Assembly (NCBI GenBank): GCA_039939375.1
Contig: JBDVJO010000011.1
Coordinates: forward strand, 124,001-188,000
Direction: 5' to 3'
DNA from: Paracrocinitomix sp039939375
GTDB taxonomy: Bacteria; Bacteroidota; Bacteroidia; Flavobacteriales_D; Crocinitomicaceae
DNA: 64,000 bases
The translations under genes and the position numbers were made by a program. Below the pieces are notes generated by a model that was given only the letters and a program-made list of their open reading frames with translations, was not told where the DNA came from and ran no database searches. How positions within the stretch are numbered: the stretch's first letter is position 1; every line of letters begins with the position of its first letter. Of this stretch, positions 16,056 to 24,605 are shown one piece after another.

Positions 16056-18350
16056 ATGCTCAAAGAAAAACTAATACAATACAAATACCCCCTGCTCACT
16101 TTTGGGCTTTCATTTGTCGTGTTGTTTTACTTTTTTCACGCCGTTATTTTATCCCCCAACTCTTACCTTTTTGCCTCTGGCGGTGACGGAATTAAAAATT
16201 ACTATACCTATATGTTTCATGCCAAACATGACACTTCTTTTTGGGAGTTTACTGGCATGAACTATCCCTTTTACGAAAACGTCATTTATACAGATGGTCA
16301 CCCTTTACTATCATATTTAATTGGGTCCCTTGGATTAGAAAATTATGGAATAGGAATTTTGAACCTTTTAATGCTTACATCCTTTCCAATTGCTTCCGTT
16401 TTTCTGTATCTCATTTTAAAAAATTACAAGGTTGAAAATCTTTGGGCCATTAGTGCTGCCATTGCCATTACATTTTTGACCCCACAAATTTTTCGATTAA
16501 CCGGCCATTTTTCTCTCTCTTATGTCTTTGCGATTCCGGGCATTTGGTGGCTGTTAATTAAATGTAATAACGCTAGCTCTCCAGGATGGTGGGCCTTTTT
16601 CTCATTCAGCTATATTTTCGCGTTCTTTTTTACGCACCCCTATCTTGGAATTATATTAAGCCTGTTTTGCTTAACCTTTTGGCTATTTGTATTCTTAATG
16701 AATAGAGAACAATGGAAAACTTCAGTTGGTTTCATAACCGCTCAATTGGTGATTCCTTTTTTACTTTTTAGAATGCTCATCTTCATCAATGATGATCATT
16801 ACAATAGAATGGATATTCCAGCAGGATTTTATAATTACTTTGCTGGATGGGGCAGTGTATTATTACCTCATCACGGACCAACTTCTTCAATAAGCAGAGC
16901 TATTGGGTTCAGACTAAACAACTGGGAAAGTTGGTCTTATGTAGGTCTTACTACCATCTTATTTTTTATCACCATTGTCGTTTTTACTATTCTTAAGCGC
17001 AAGTCTTTGCCGTTCAAATTAATCTTCAAACACGAGTTATTCATCTTCTTTTTAGCGGCGGTAACAATTTTAATCTTCTCGTTTTGCTTTCCTTTTAAAT
17101 TTTCATGGTTCAGATGGATAACTGATTCTATCGGTCCTTTGAAGCAATTTAGAGTACTTGGCAGATTTACCTGGGTGTTTTACTATGTTGTGACGATAAC
17201 AAGCGTCATTACCTTTTTCCATTTATACAAAAAGCAAGGACGTCATTGGGCTCTAGGTTTGTTTTTTGGTGCAGGTGTCATTTATTATTTTGTTGAGGCA
17301 CATGAAGTAAATGCTTTACACACTGATTTAATAACACAACATGAAAACAGCTTTTTAGAAGAAAAAGTTCCTAAAGAAACAATGGACATTGCCAACTTTT
17401 TGGTTGAAAACGATTATGACGCGTTCATGCTTTTGCCGTTTACACATATGTCAAGTGAAAACATGCTAATTTTAGGGGCAGAGCAAGGTAATTTTGACTC
17501 CTTTATGATTTCATATCATTCAGGGTTACCCATGTTAAATTCAGTTTCTTCCAGGTTGTCTCAAGAAGAGTCTATTAAGTTTAATAACTTTTTTGGACCT
17601 GAATTTATTGAGAAGCAATTGGTTTATGATCTGCCTGAAGATGCTAAAATCGCGGTTATCATCAATGATGATTATCTATCCATAGATGAACTAAGAATTG
17701 TTTACACCCATGAATATGTTTACGAAAATGAACGTTTTCAAGTATGCACCTTTGACCGTGACGCCTGGAATACGCGTTATTATTTTGATGAAGTAATTAC
17801 CAAAGAAAAACTGGCCACGACAGAACTGAGAGATGGCTGGAAATCTGAGAAAAAACAGTGGTTTTATTACGAATCATGGGATGATATCAAAGGAGAAAGT
17901 ATTAAAGGTAAAGGCGCCTATGCCAATACCAAAGGCAATTATCCAATGTTGGCAGAAATAGCTGCGGATTCTTTAGAACCAGGAAATTATCAAGCCTCTT
18001 TTTGGTTCAATCACTTTGTTGATAGAGCAGATATAAATGCAGTTGTAGATCTCGGTTACGAAGGAGACTCTAGCTATTGGGCGGCAAATTACCCCATTGC
18101 TCAGAGCAATCACATTGTTGGTCATTGGATGTTGGTGAATATGGATTTTAAGGTCACCGAAGATGTTAAAACAATCAAAGTATTCTTATCCGGAAACGGA
18201 AGTGGAGAGCCTTATATCGTAGATGAGTTGTTGATTAAGAAAACAGATGAACCGCCTTTATTCAACCTGGCAAAAATGGGAAGAACCGAATATATTGTCT
18301 ACAATAATTATTGGGTTAAACGAAAATCATTTTCTGAAAAGAACCGCTAA
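16056..18350 (+). CDS. Polytopic membrane protein, GT-C glycosyltransferase-like
   Basis: 764 residues. The first ~420 hold about 10-11 transmembrane helices; residues ~430-750 are a large extracytoplasmic region with beta-rich segments. After TM1 comes a loop with SGGDGIKNYYTYMFHAKHD, an acidic, aromatic first loop like that in GT-C transferases that use polyprenyl-phosphate sugars. I cannot name the family with certainty; an uncharacterised membrane protein is the safe call. Convergent to it, overlapping by 24 bp, is a GT2 enzyme of the type that makes polyprenyl-phosphate sugars, which is consistent with a donor/acceptor pair but does not prove it. Confidence 0.7.
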   Translation: MLKEKLIQYKYPLLTFGLSFVVLFYFFHAVILSPNSYLFASGGDGIKNYYTYMFHAKHDTSFWEFTGMNYPFYENVIYTDGHPLLSYLIGSLGLENYGIGILNLLMLTSFPIASVFLYLILKNYKVENLWAISAAIAITFLTPQIFRLTGHFSLSYVFAIPGIWWLLIKCNNASSPGWWAFFSFSYIFAFFFTHPYLGIILSLFCLTFWLFVFLMNREQWKTSVGFITAQLVIPFLLFRMLIFINDDHYNRMDIPAGFYNYFAGWGSVLLPHHGPTSSISRAIGFRLNNWESWSYVGLTTILFFITIVVFTILKRKSLPFKLIFKHELFIFFLAAVTILIFSFCFPFKFSWFRWITDSIGPLKQFRVLGRFTWVFYYVVTITSVITFFHLYKKQGRHWALGLFFGAGVIYYFVEAHEVNALHTDLITQHENSFLEEKVPKETMDIANFLVENDYDAFMLLPFTHMSSENMLILGAEQGNFDSFMISYHSGLPMLNSVSSRLSQEESIKFNNFFGPEFIEKQLVYDLPEDAKIAVIINDDYLSIDELRIVYTHEYVYENERFQVCTFDRDAWNTRYYFDEVITKEKLATTELRDGWKSEKKQWFYYESWDDIKGESIKGKGAYANTKGNYPMLAEIAADSLEPGNYQASFWFNHFVDRADINAVVDLGYEGDSSYWAANYPIAQSNHIVGHWMLVNMDFKVTEDVKTIKVFLSGNGSGEPYIVDELLIKKTDEPPLFNLAKMGRTEYIVYNNYWVKRKSFSEKNR

Positions 18351-19043
18351 AAAGTTCCAAAATTCGCGCAATAAAATCTTTGTATTGACCTTTGAAAAAA
18401 CAATGTTTGGTTTCAACTCCACAACTACTTTTTCAATTTTCAGCTTTCTTCTTGCCGCCAGTTTTATGAACTCCAAATCAAACAAAAATCGGTCAATTTT
18501 AGTTTTTAAGAACACGGCTGCACCCAGCTGATTGTAACCTTTTAATCCGCATTGCGAATCATCTGTAGGTAAACGCAAAAAGGTTTTTAAAACCCAGCGT
18601 AAAGTTTTAGAAACTACTTTTCTGAACCAAGGAGTTTTATCGTAATAGTCTTTGCCTCTGTGACCCAAAGCAACATCTGCTCCCTCCAACAATTTTTCTG
18701 CAACCGCTAATACGCTCTCTTCTTCATACGGAAAGTCAATATCGGTGTATACAATTAAGTCTGTTTTAATCGTCTTCACACCTTCTCTCAAGGCATAACC
18801 TTTTCCTCTATTATTTTCGTAAGAAACTAAAGTTGCGTTTTCAATGTTTTCTTTAAGATATGCCGCATGATACTGACTGCAATTATCGGTAGATCCATCA
18901 TTCACGACTACCAAATCTAATTGCCCTACTTTACTTTTTAAAGCTTCTCGCAAAACTTCCATAGATAGCTTCACCTGTTTTTCCCAATCCTTTGGTGGAT
19001 TATAACAAGGCAACAGGATCGTCATATTTGGCAAAGTGCTCAT
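18327..19043 (-). CDS. Family 2 glycosyltransferase (dolichyl-phosphate mannose synthase-like)
   Basis: 238 residues, a single GT-A domain. Visible motifs are ILLPCYNPP, VVVNDGSTDN (nucleotide-sugar binding), YTDIDFPYEEE (the metal-binding DxD), and DSQCGLKGYN near 165-175, a signature of the DPM1/GtrB-like polyprenyl-phosphate glycosyltransferases. It would transfer a sugar from a nucleotide donor to a lipid carrier on the cytoplasmic face; no C-terminal membrane helices are present, as in DPM1-type enzymes. The last 24 bp overlap the convergent membrane protein gene. An alternative start is Met7. Confidence 0.88.
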   Translation of the reverse strand: MSTLPNMTILLPCYNPPKDWEKQVKLSMEVLREALKSKVGQLDLVVVNDGSTDNCSQYHAAYLKENIENATLVSYENNRGKGYALREGVKTIKTDLIVYTDIDFPYEEESVLAVAEKLLEGADVALGHRGKDYYDKTPWFRKVVSKTLRWVLKTFLRLPTDDSQCGLKGYNQLGAAVFLKTKIDRFLFDLEFIKLAARRKLKIEKVVVELKPNIVFSKVNTKILLREFWNFLAVLFRK

Positions 19044-19063
19044 GAGGTGGCAAAAGTAATGAT

Positions 19064-19942
19064 TTAAACGCCTTTAAAATCCTGAGAAAAAATTGCTCTC
19101 TCAGAATTTACTTGCAAACGTGCTTTTGATCCAAATAGTATCGCGCGATTATCTTTTATATGACCCGCAGGAAAATTAAAGCAGAGAGGGAAATCATATC
19201 CCTTTACTGCATCTGAAATAACTTCTTCAATCGTTTTGCCAAAAGGAATCGCCGAATCTTTCATGCCGGTCATTCCACCAACAATAAGTCCTTTTAAGTT
19301 CTCAAATTTTCCGGCCTTTTTAAATTGATACATCATACGATCTACCGCATAAATTGCTTCACCTATATCTTCAATAAACAAAATTTTATTGTCCGTATTT
19401 AAATCGTCATCTGTTCCGCAAAGGGTTGACAAAATGGCCATATTCCCTCCAACAATTTCTGCGTCAACTTCACCCAATCTGTTTAATTTATGTGAAGCTA
19501 TTTCGTATGAATTTGATCCAGCAGTAAAAACTTCAACTAAAGAATTCAACGCTTCAGCTGTGTTTTCTTGAAAATTTAGAGGAACCGTGCTGTGGAGTGA
19601 AGGTATGCCAATTTTATTCATTCTGTTGTGAAATACAGTAATGTCAGAATAACCTGCAATTAATTTGGGTTGCTTGTTAAAGGCAGCCCAATCTAACTGA
19701 TCTAAAATTCTAACCGAACCATAGCCTCCTCTGGCACATAAAATAACATCAATATCTGCATCAAATGCTGATTGCATATCCGCTAAACGTTCTTCATCTG
19801 TTCCTGAAAAATAATTGAATTCACCTTTAGCATTAGCACCAACGGACACTTCAAAACCTAATGACTCTAAGTGGTTCTTTGCAAAATCAATCAATTTTCC
19901 TTCAACAGACTTTGCAGGGGAGACTATTCTAATTTTCTTCAC
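19064..19942 (-). CDS. LD-carboxypeptidase (peptidase S66), cytoplasmic
   Basis: 292 residues without a signal peptide. It shows CARGGYGSVR, the nucleophile in AGYSDIT (Ser99), a Glu in LFIEDIGEAIYAVDRM and a C-terminal His in FPAGHIKDNRAILFG. It fits the cytoplasmic LdcA-like enzymes that remove the terminal D-Ala from recycled murein tetrapeptides. It is the second S66 gene within 4 kb and clearly a different subgroup from the exported one. Transcription probably continues into the GT2 gene 20 bp downstream. Confidence 0.92.
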   Translation of the reverse strand: MKKIRIVSPAKSVEGKLIDFAKNHLESLGFEVSVGANAKGEFNYFSGTDEERLADMQSAFDADIDVILCARGGYGSVRILDQLDWAAFNKQPKLIAGYSDITVFHNRMNKIGIPSLHSTVPLNFQENTAEALNSLVEVFTAGSNSYEIASHKLNRLGEVDAEIVGGNMAILSTLCGTDDDLNTDNKILFIEDIGEAIYAVDRMMYQFKKAGKFENLKGLIVGGMTGMKDSAIPFGKTIEEVISDAVKGYDFPLCFNFPAGHIKDNRAILFGSKARLQVNSERAIFSQDFKGV

Positions 19943-19976
19943 GGTCTAATTTAAAAACGAATATAGAAACAAAACG

Positions 19977-19984
19977 TATCTTTG
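19977..19984 (+). promoter_or_regulatory. Candidate -7 box for metG
   Basis: TATCTTTG, a perfect TAnnTTTG match, 21 nt before the ATG at 20006. It overlaps the upstream in-frame ATG at 19982, so that start is unlikely. Confidence 0.5.
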
Positions 19985-20005
19985 TGGAACTTTTATAAAA
20001 GTTCA

Positions 20006-22063
20006 ATGTCAGAGAATAAATATACCATTACAGCAGCATTACCATATGCAAACGGGCCCCTACATTTAGGGCATGTCGCAGGAGTTTACTTACCAGCAGA
20101 TATATTCGTGCGTTTTTTACGAATGAACAACGAAGATGTCTTGTTCGTTTGTGGAAGTGATGAACACGGAGCTGCAATAACCTTAAGAGCCAAAAAAGAA
20201 GGAACAACTCCGCAAGCGATTGTTGACCTTTATCATGGCATCAACTCAAAAGCGTTTAAAGATTTTAATATCTCATTTGATATTTATTCAAGAACTTCAA
20301 ACCAAGTGCATCATGACACCGCTCAAGAGTACTTTAAGAAGTTAAATGAAAACGGCAGTTTTATTCAAAAAACGACTGAGCAGTATTATGATGAAGAATT
20401 CGATCAGTTTTTAGCTGACCGTTATATTACTGGAACCTGTCCAAATTGCCAGAGCGAAAACGCTTACGGCGATCAATGCGAAAAATGTGGGTCGGCATTA
20501 AGTCCAACAGATTTGATTAACCCTATATCAACTTTAAGTGGCAAAGTTCCTACACTGAAAGAAACATCTCACTGGTTCTTACCATTAGATCAACATGAAG
20601 ATTGGCTAAGAACCTGGATTAAAGAGGGGACTTTAGATGGTGTCCAGCAACATGAGCCAAAAGATTGGCGAAATCAAGTGAATGGTCAATGTATGAGTTG
20701 GATTGACGGAGGTTTGCATCCTAGAGCCATGACTAGAGATTTAGATTGGGGAGTAAAAGTTCCGGTTGAAGGAGCTGACGGAAAAGTGCTGTATGTATGG
20801 CTTGATGCACCTATTGGATACATCTCAGCAACTAAAGAATGGGCAGCTGAAAACAATAAAAACTGGAAAGATTATTGGACAGGAAATCGAAAACTAGTGC
20901 ATTTCATTGGGAAGGATAATATTGTGTTTCACGCTATCATTTTTCCAGTCTTATTAAAGGAACATGGTGAATTTGTTTTGCCGGATAATGTTCCGGCTTA
21001 TGAATTCTTAAACTTAGAAGGAGACAAATTCTCTACCTCAAGAAATTGGGCAGTTTGGCTGCATGAATTCATTGAAGAAAATCCTGATAAAATTGATGAG
21101 CTAAAATATGTTTTGACATCAATCGCTCCAGAAAGTAAGGACAGTGAATTTACTTGGAAAGAATTTCAGGCCAGAATCAACAACGAGTTAGCAGATATCT
21201 TAGGAAACTTTGTTAATAGAGCCGTTGTGCTGACTAACAAATATTACGGAGGTAAGGTTCCAGCTCAAGGAAATTTAGAAGCTATAGACAAAGATGTTTT
21301 GCAACAAGTTGGAGAATTTCCAGCAAGAATTGCAGATTTAATCAAACGATATAAGATAAGAGAGGCGCAAGCTGAAGCAATCAACTTAGCGCGATTAGGA
21401 AATAAATATTTGGCAGAAACTGAACCGTGGAAGTTAGCTAAAACAGATATGTCTCGCGTAGACACGATCATGAATATTGCACTTCAAATTACTGCAAACT
21501 TAACTATTGTTTTTGCTCCATTTTTACCAGAAAAGGCTAAAAAAATTGCTGATTTCTTAAATTTTGAGCAAAAAGACTGGTCTTTTGCCGGAAAAGTTGA
21601 TTTATTAGAAAATGGACATCAGCTGAATGAAGCTTCAATTTTAATTTCAAAAATAGATGATGCCTTTGTTGATGCCCAAGTAGAAAAATTGAAAGAAAGT
21701 TCAGCTATGAATACAACAAACTTTGAACCTCAAAAAGAAGAAGTAGCATTTGATGACTTCATGAAAATGGACATCAGAATAGGTGAAATTTTAGCAGCCG
21801 AAAAGGTTCCAAAAGCAGATAAGTTGTTAAAACTTACCGTTGACACAGGTTTAGATAAAAGAACAGTTGTATCAGGAATCGCAGAGCATTATGCTCCCGA
21901 AGATATAATTGGAAAGAAAGTTTCGATCTTAATGAATTTGGCACCTAGAAAAATTAGAGGTGTTGAAAGTCAAGGAATGATATTGATGGCAGAAAATGCA
22001 GAGGGAAAATTAAGTTTTGTATCTCCTGAAGAAGGATTTGAAGCTGGTGGAGAAGTTAGATAA
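20006..22063 (+). CDS. metG: Methionyl-tRNA synthetase with C-terminal tRNA-binding domain
   Basis: 685 residues. The class I HIGH motif is PLHLGH (His20-His23) and the KMSKS loop appears as KFSTS (residues 341-345), a variant common in MetRS. A zinc knuckle has CPNC followed by CEKC (about residues 145-165). The C-terminal ~110 residues are an EMAP-II/Trbp111-like tRNA-binding domain (DIRIGEILAAEKVPKADKLL). It makes Met-tRNA for initiation and elongation. It heads a plus-strand run of five genes through ispG with very short gaps. Confidence 0.97.
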   Translation: MSENKYTITAALPYANGPLHLGHVAGVYLPADIFVRFLRMNNEDVLFVCGSDEHGAAITLRAKKEGTTPQAIVDLYHGINSKAFKDFNISFDIYSRTSNQVHHDTAQEYFKKLNENGSFIQKTTEQYYDEEFDQFLADRYITGTCPNCQSENAYGDQCEKCGSALSPTDLINPISTLSGKVPTLKETSHWFLPLDQHEDWLRTWIKEGTLDGVQQHEPKDWRNQVNGQCMSWIDGGLHPRAMTRDLDWGVKVPVEGADGKVLYVWLDAPIGYISATKEWAAENNKNWKDYWTGNRKLVHFIGKDNIVFHAIIFPVLLKEHGEFVLPDNVPAYEFLNLEGDKFSTSRNWAVWLHEFIEENPDKIDELKYVLTSIAPESKDSEFTWKEFQARINNELADILGNFVNRAVVLTNKYYGGKVPAQGNLEAIDKDVLQQVGEFPARIADLIKRYKIREAQAEAINLARLGNKYLAETEPWKLAKTDMSRVDTIMNIALQITANLTIVFAPFLPEKAKKIADFLNFEQKDWSFAGKVDLLENGHQLNEASILISKIDDAFVDAQVEKLKESSAMNTTNFEPQKEEVAFDDFMKMDIRIGEILAAEKVPKADKLLKLTVDTGLDKRTVVSGIAEHYAPEDIIGKKVSILMNLAPRKIRGVESQGMILMAENAEGKLSFVSPEEGFEAGGEVR

Positions 22064-22072
22064 TCAGTAATT

Positions 22073-22786
22073 ATGAAATCAATTTATACGATTCTAGTTT
22101 TAGCGATAACGTTTTCATTATTTTCATGCGGGTCTTCCTCAGAAGCATCTCCAGAACAAGTTGATGAAAATGGCGCAATTGTGGGCGACTATCTTCTTTA
22201 TAAAACAGAAGCAGTTATTGGTGGTAAAACTGTTTCTGAAGAGGAAGCAAGCACGGTATGGCAATTTACCAATGATTCCGTATTTGTTCACAACCCCTGT
22301 TATTTAGAAGCCCGAAAGAAAAAAGAGGGTTATCAATTCAAAGATGTTTGGTACGAAATTGATGAGGAGATTACGTATGAAGGTGATAAATTTCACATGG
22401 CAATCACTTCATACGAACCCACGAATATGACAATGGTTTTTTATTTCAAAACCATTCAATTGAATCAAGATCAAAAAGATTTCAGAAAAAAGAAAGTGGA
22501 TTGGTCTTGTTTATTAGGTGAAAAATGGGTGAACAACCAAAATGTTAGCATAGATCGCAATGTTATTGCAGATGACCAGTTAGGTTTTATTCCAATCGAT
22601 ACGCTAGATTTTTCTGAAGAAAATTCTTACAACTATCGATTTTCAGCCGACACTTTGTTCTATACATCAGATAGCACAGAACACTTTTTTACAATGACTT
22701 TTTTACATAGGTTTGGTGATATGAGGCTGTCACCTAAAAGTCAGTGTAATTGTGATGATCAATTTTTAGGATATATAAAACTTTAA
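22073..22786 (+). CDS. Hypothetical lipoprotein
   Basis: 237 residues with a clear lipoprotein signal (MKS, hydrophobic core, LFSC with Cys19) followed by a Ser-rich linker. The mature part is beta-rich with aromatic residues (YLLYKTEAVIGGKTV, WQFTNDSVFVHNP) and ends with a CNC pair (QCNCDDQFLGYIKL). I do not recognise a named family; the pattern resembles lipocalin-like or other small Bacteroidota envelope lipoproteins but this is a guess. It starts 9 nt after metG and ends 1 nt before the FkbM gene. Confidence 0.7.
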   Translation: MKSIYTILVLAITFSLFSCGSSSEASPEQVDENGAIVGDYLLYKTEAVIGGKTVSEEEASTVWQFTNDSVFVHNPCYLEARKKKEGYQFKDVWYEIDEEITYEGDKFHMAITSYEPTNMTMVFYFKTIQLNQDQKDFRKKKVDWSCLLGEKWVNNQNVSIDRNVIADDQLGFIPIDTLDFSEENSYNYRFSADTLFYTSDSTEHFFTMTFLHRFGDMRLSPKSQCNCDDQFLGYIKL

Positions 22787-22787
22787 G

Positions 22788-23630
22788 ATGTTGCTTCACC
22801 GCATAATTCAATCACTTCTAAAATCTGCGAAATTTCCGGGCAGAGATTATTTGATTGAAAATCTGCCCAAATGGTTTTTAAAACCTGCTGTGGGAGAAGT
22901 GATCGTTAAGACCCGTTTCAAGTTCAAAATTCAAGTTGACCCCAGTTTTGACAAAAACATTGAAAACGTTATTTATCAGCGTGGAGTATACGAACAGGCT
23001 ACTACAGAATATATCCGCCAAACCTTAAATCGTGGTGATTGTTTTGTGGATGTTGGTGCAAACATTGGGTATTTATCTTTAGTTGCTGCCGCAACTGTTG
23101 GAACCAAAGGAGCAGTATATTCTTTTGAACCCGTTTCTACCACTTTTAAAATTCTAGAAAAGAACAAATCCATTAATGACTTTTCACAGTTGATTCTTCA
23201 TCCCTTTGCACTTGGCAATCATGAAGAGAAAAAGACCATTTATACTGAAAAAGAAAATCGGGGCGGAGCTTCAATAAGCAATCAACGATCAGAACATTCT
23301 GAAGAAATTCAAGTCAAGCGCTTAGATGATTTAAATATCGACAGAACTATCCATTTATTAAAAGTAGATGTTGAAGGTTTTGAATGGGAAGTGCTAAAAG
23401 GAGCAGCTGAAAAAATTAAAAAAGACCGACCCGTTCTCATTGTAGAATATAGCAGAGACCGCAACAATGAGGGCAACTCTGATGAAATGCTCCGTTGGTT
23501 GCAATTAGAATTTGGCTATCGCGCATATCGATTCATCAAAGGCAAAGAAAGAGCCTCTAAACTTGCGCCTTGTATCTCTAAAACTGTTGGCCTACCAGAA
23601 CACGACAATATCGTTTGTATTCCGAAATAG
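22788..23630 (+). CDS. FkbM-family methyltransferase
   Basis: 280 residues. The SAM-binding Rossmann core has motif I VDVGANIGYLSLVAA, the acidic strand-2 end YSFEP, and the FkbM-type VDVEGFEWEVLKGA. Family members O-methylate sugars or other hydroxyls in polysaccharides and natural products. The substrate is unknown; glycosyltransferase genes lie within a few kilobases but not in the same operon. Start spacing of 1 nt after the lipoprotein gene indicates co-translation. Confidence 0.9.
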   Translation: MLLHRIIQSLLKSAKFPGRDYLIENLPKWFLKPAVGEVIVKTRFKFKIQVDPSFDKNIENVIYQRGVYEQATTEYIRQTLNRGDCFVDVGANIGYLSLVAAATVGTKGAVYSFEPVSTTFKILEKNKSINDFSQLILHPFALGNHEEKKTIYTEKENRGGASISNQRSEHSEEIQVKRLDDLNIDRTIHLLKVDVEGFEWEVLKGAAEKIKKDRPVLIVEYSRDRNNEGNSDEMLRWLQLEFGYRAYRFIKGKERASKLAPCISKTVGLPEHDNIVCIPK

Positions 23631-23657
23631 GTATCTTAGAGGACAGATTTTAATTTT

Positions 23658-24605
23658 ATGAAAAGCATCTTAATCTTTTTTTGTCTCCTTTTTATTCAAT
23701 CAGGCTGGTCTCAACGAACCACCGAACTAGAAATTAATCGCAAAGATTGTTTGTTAAAAGGAACTTTAACATGTGCAGAAGACACTTCAAGCGTTCAAGA
23801 CCTTGTTTTGATCATAGCAGGCTCAGGTCCAACCGACAGAAATGGGAACAACGCTAATATGAAAAACAATAGCTTAAAAATGCTTTCTGATCAATTAGTT
23901 GAAAATGGCTATGCTACGTTTCGATACGATAAAAGAGGAATTGCGGCGAGTAAACTGCCTATGACATTTGACCAACGAGACCTTTCTTTTGATGATTTCA
24001 TTGATGACGCTAGCGCTTGGGTAGATTTGCTAGCCAAGAATAAGAAAGTAGACAAAATTATTTTGGCAGGACATAGCCAGGGCTCACTGGTTGCTTTATG
24101 TGTAGCAAATAAAAACCAAAATGTTGATGCTGTCATCTCTGTTGCAGGGGCCGGAAGACCTATTCATCAAGTTTTGAAAAAACAATTGGCGGCAACGTTG
24201 AGCATAGAGATGCAAGGCTTGGTAAATTCTAAGCTAGACACCTTAGCCATGGGCGACACACTAAAAGATTCTCCTAAAATGTTGCATAGTTTAATGCATC
24301 CATCTATTCAACCATTTTTAATTTCATGGATGAAATACGATCCAGCCAAAGAAATAGCCCAACTAAAACAGCCCGTATTGCTTGTTAACGGAACCTTTGA
24401 TATACAAGTAGACGTTAGTGAAATGGAACTATTAGCAGCCGCAAATGAAAACGCAACCGCCAAGAAAATTGGAAAAATGAATCATGTTTTAAAGTGGATC
24501 AACACAAAAGATATGGGTTATCAATTAGAACAATATTCAGATCCAGACGTTCCTTTACACAAGAAATTGATGAAACCGATTGTCAAATTTATTTCTTCTC
24601 TCTAA
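23658..24605 (+). CDS. Exported alpha/beta hydrolase
   Basis: 315 residues with a cleavable signal peptide (about 1-18, ending GWSQ). The alpha/beta hydrolase fold shows GSGPTDRNGNN (oxyanion region), the nucleophile elbow GHSQG (Ser140), an Asp in NGTFDIQVD and a His in MNHVLKW. This pattern is that of the exported esterase/dienelactone-hydrolase-like group common in Bacteroidota. The substrate is unknown. The stop is directly followed by the TTG start of ispG. Confidence 0.9.
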   Translation: MKSILIFFCLLFIQSGWSQRTTELEINRKDCLLKGTLTCAEDTSSVQDLVLIIAGSGPTDRNGNNANMKNNSLKMLSDQLVENGYATFRYDKRGIAASKLPMTFDQRDLSFDDFIDDASAWVDLLAKNKKVDKIILAGHSQGSLVALCVANKNQNVDAVISVAGAGRPIHQVLKKQLAATLSIEMQGLVNSKLDTLAMGDTLKDSPKMLHSLMHPSIQPFLISWMKYDPAKEIAQLKQPVLLVNGTFDIQVDVSEMELLAAANENATAKKIGKMNHVLKWINTKDMGYQLEQYSDPDVPLHKKLMKPIVKFISSL

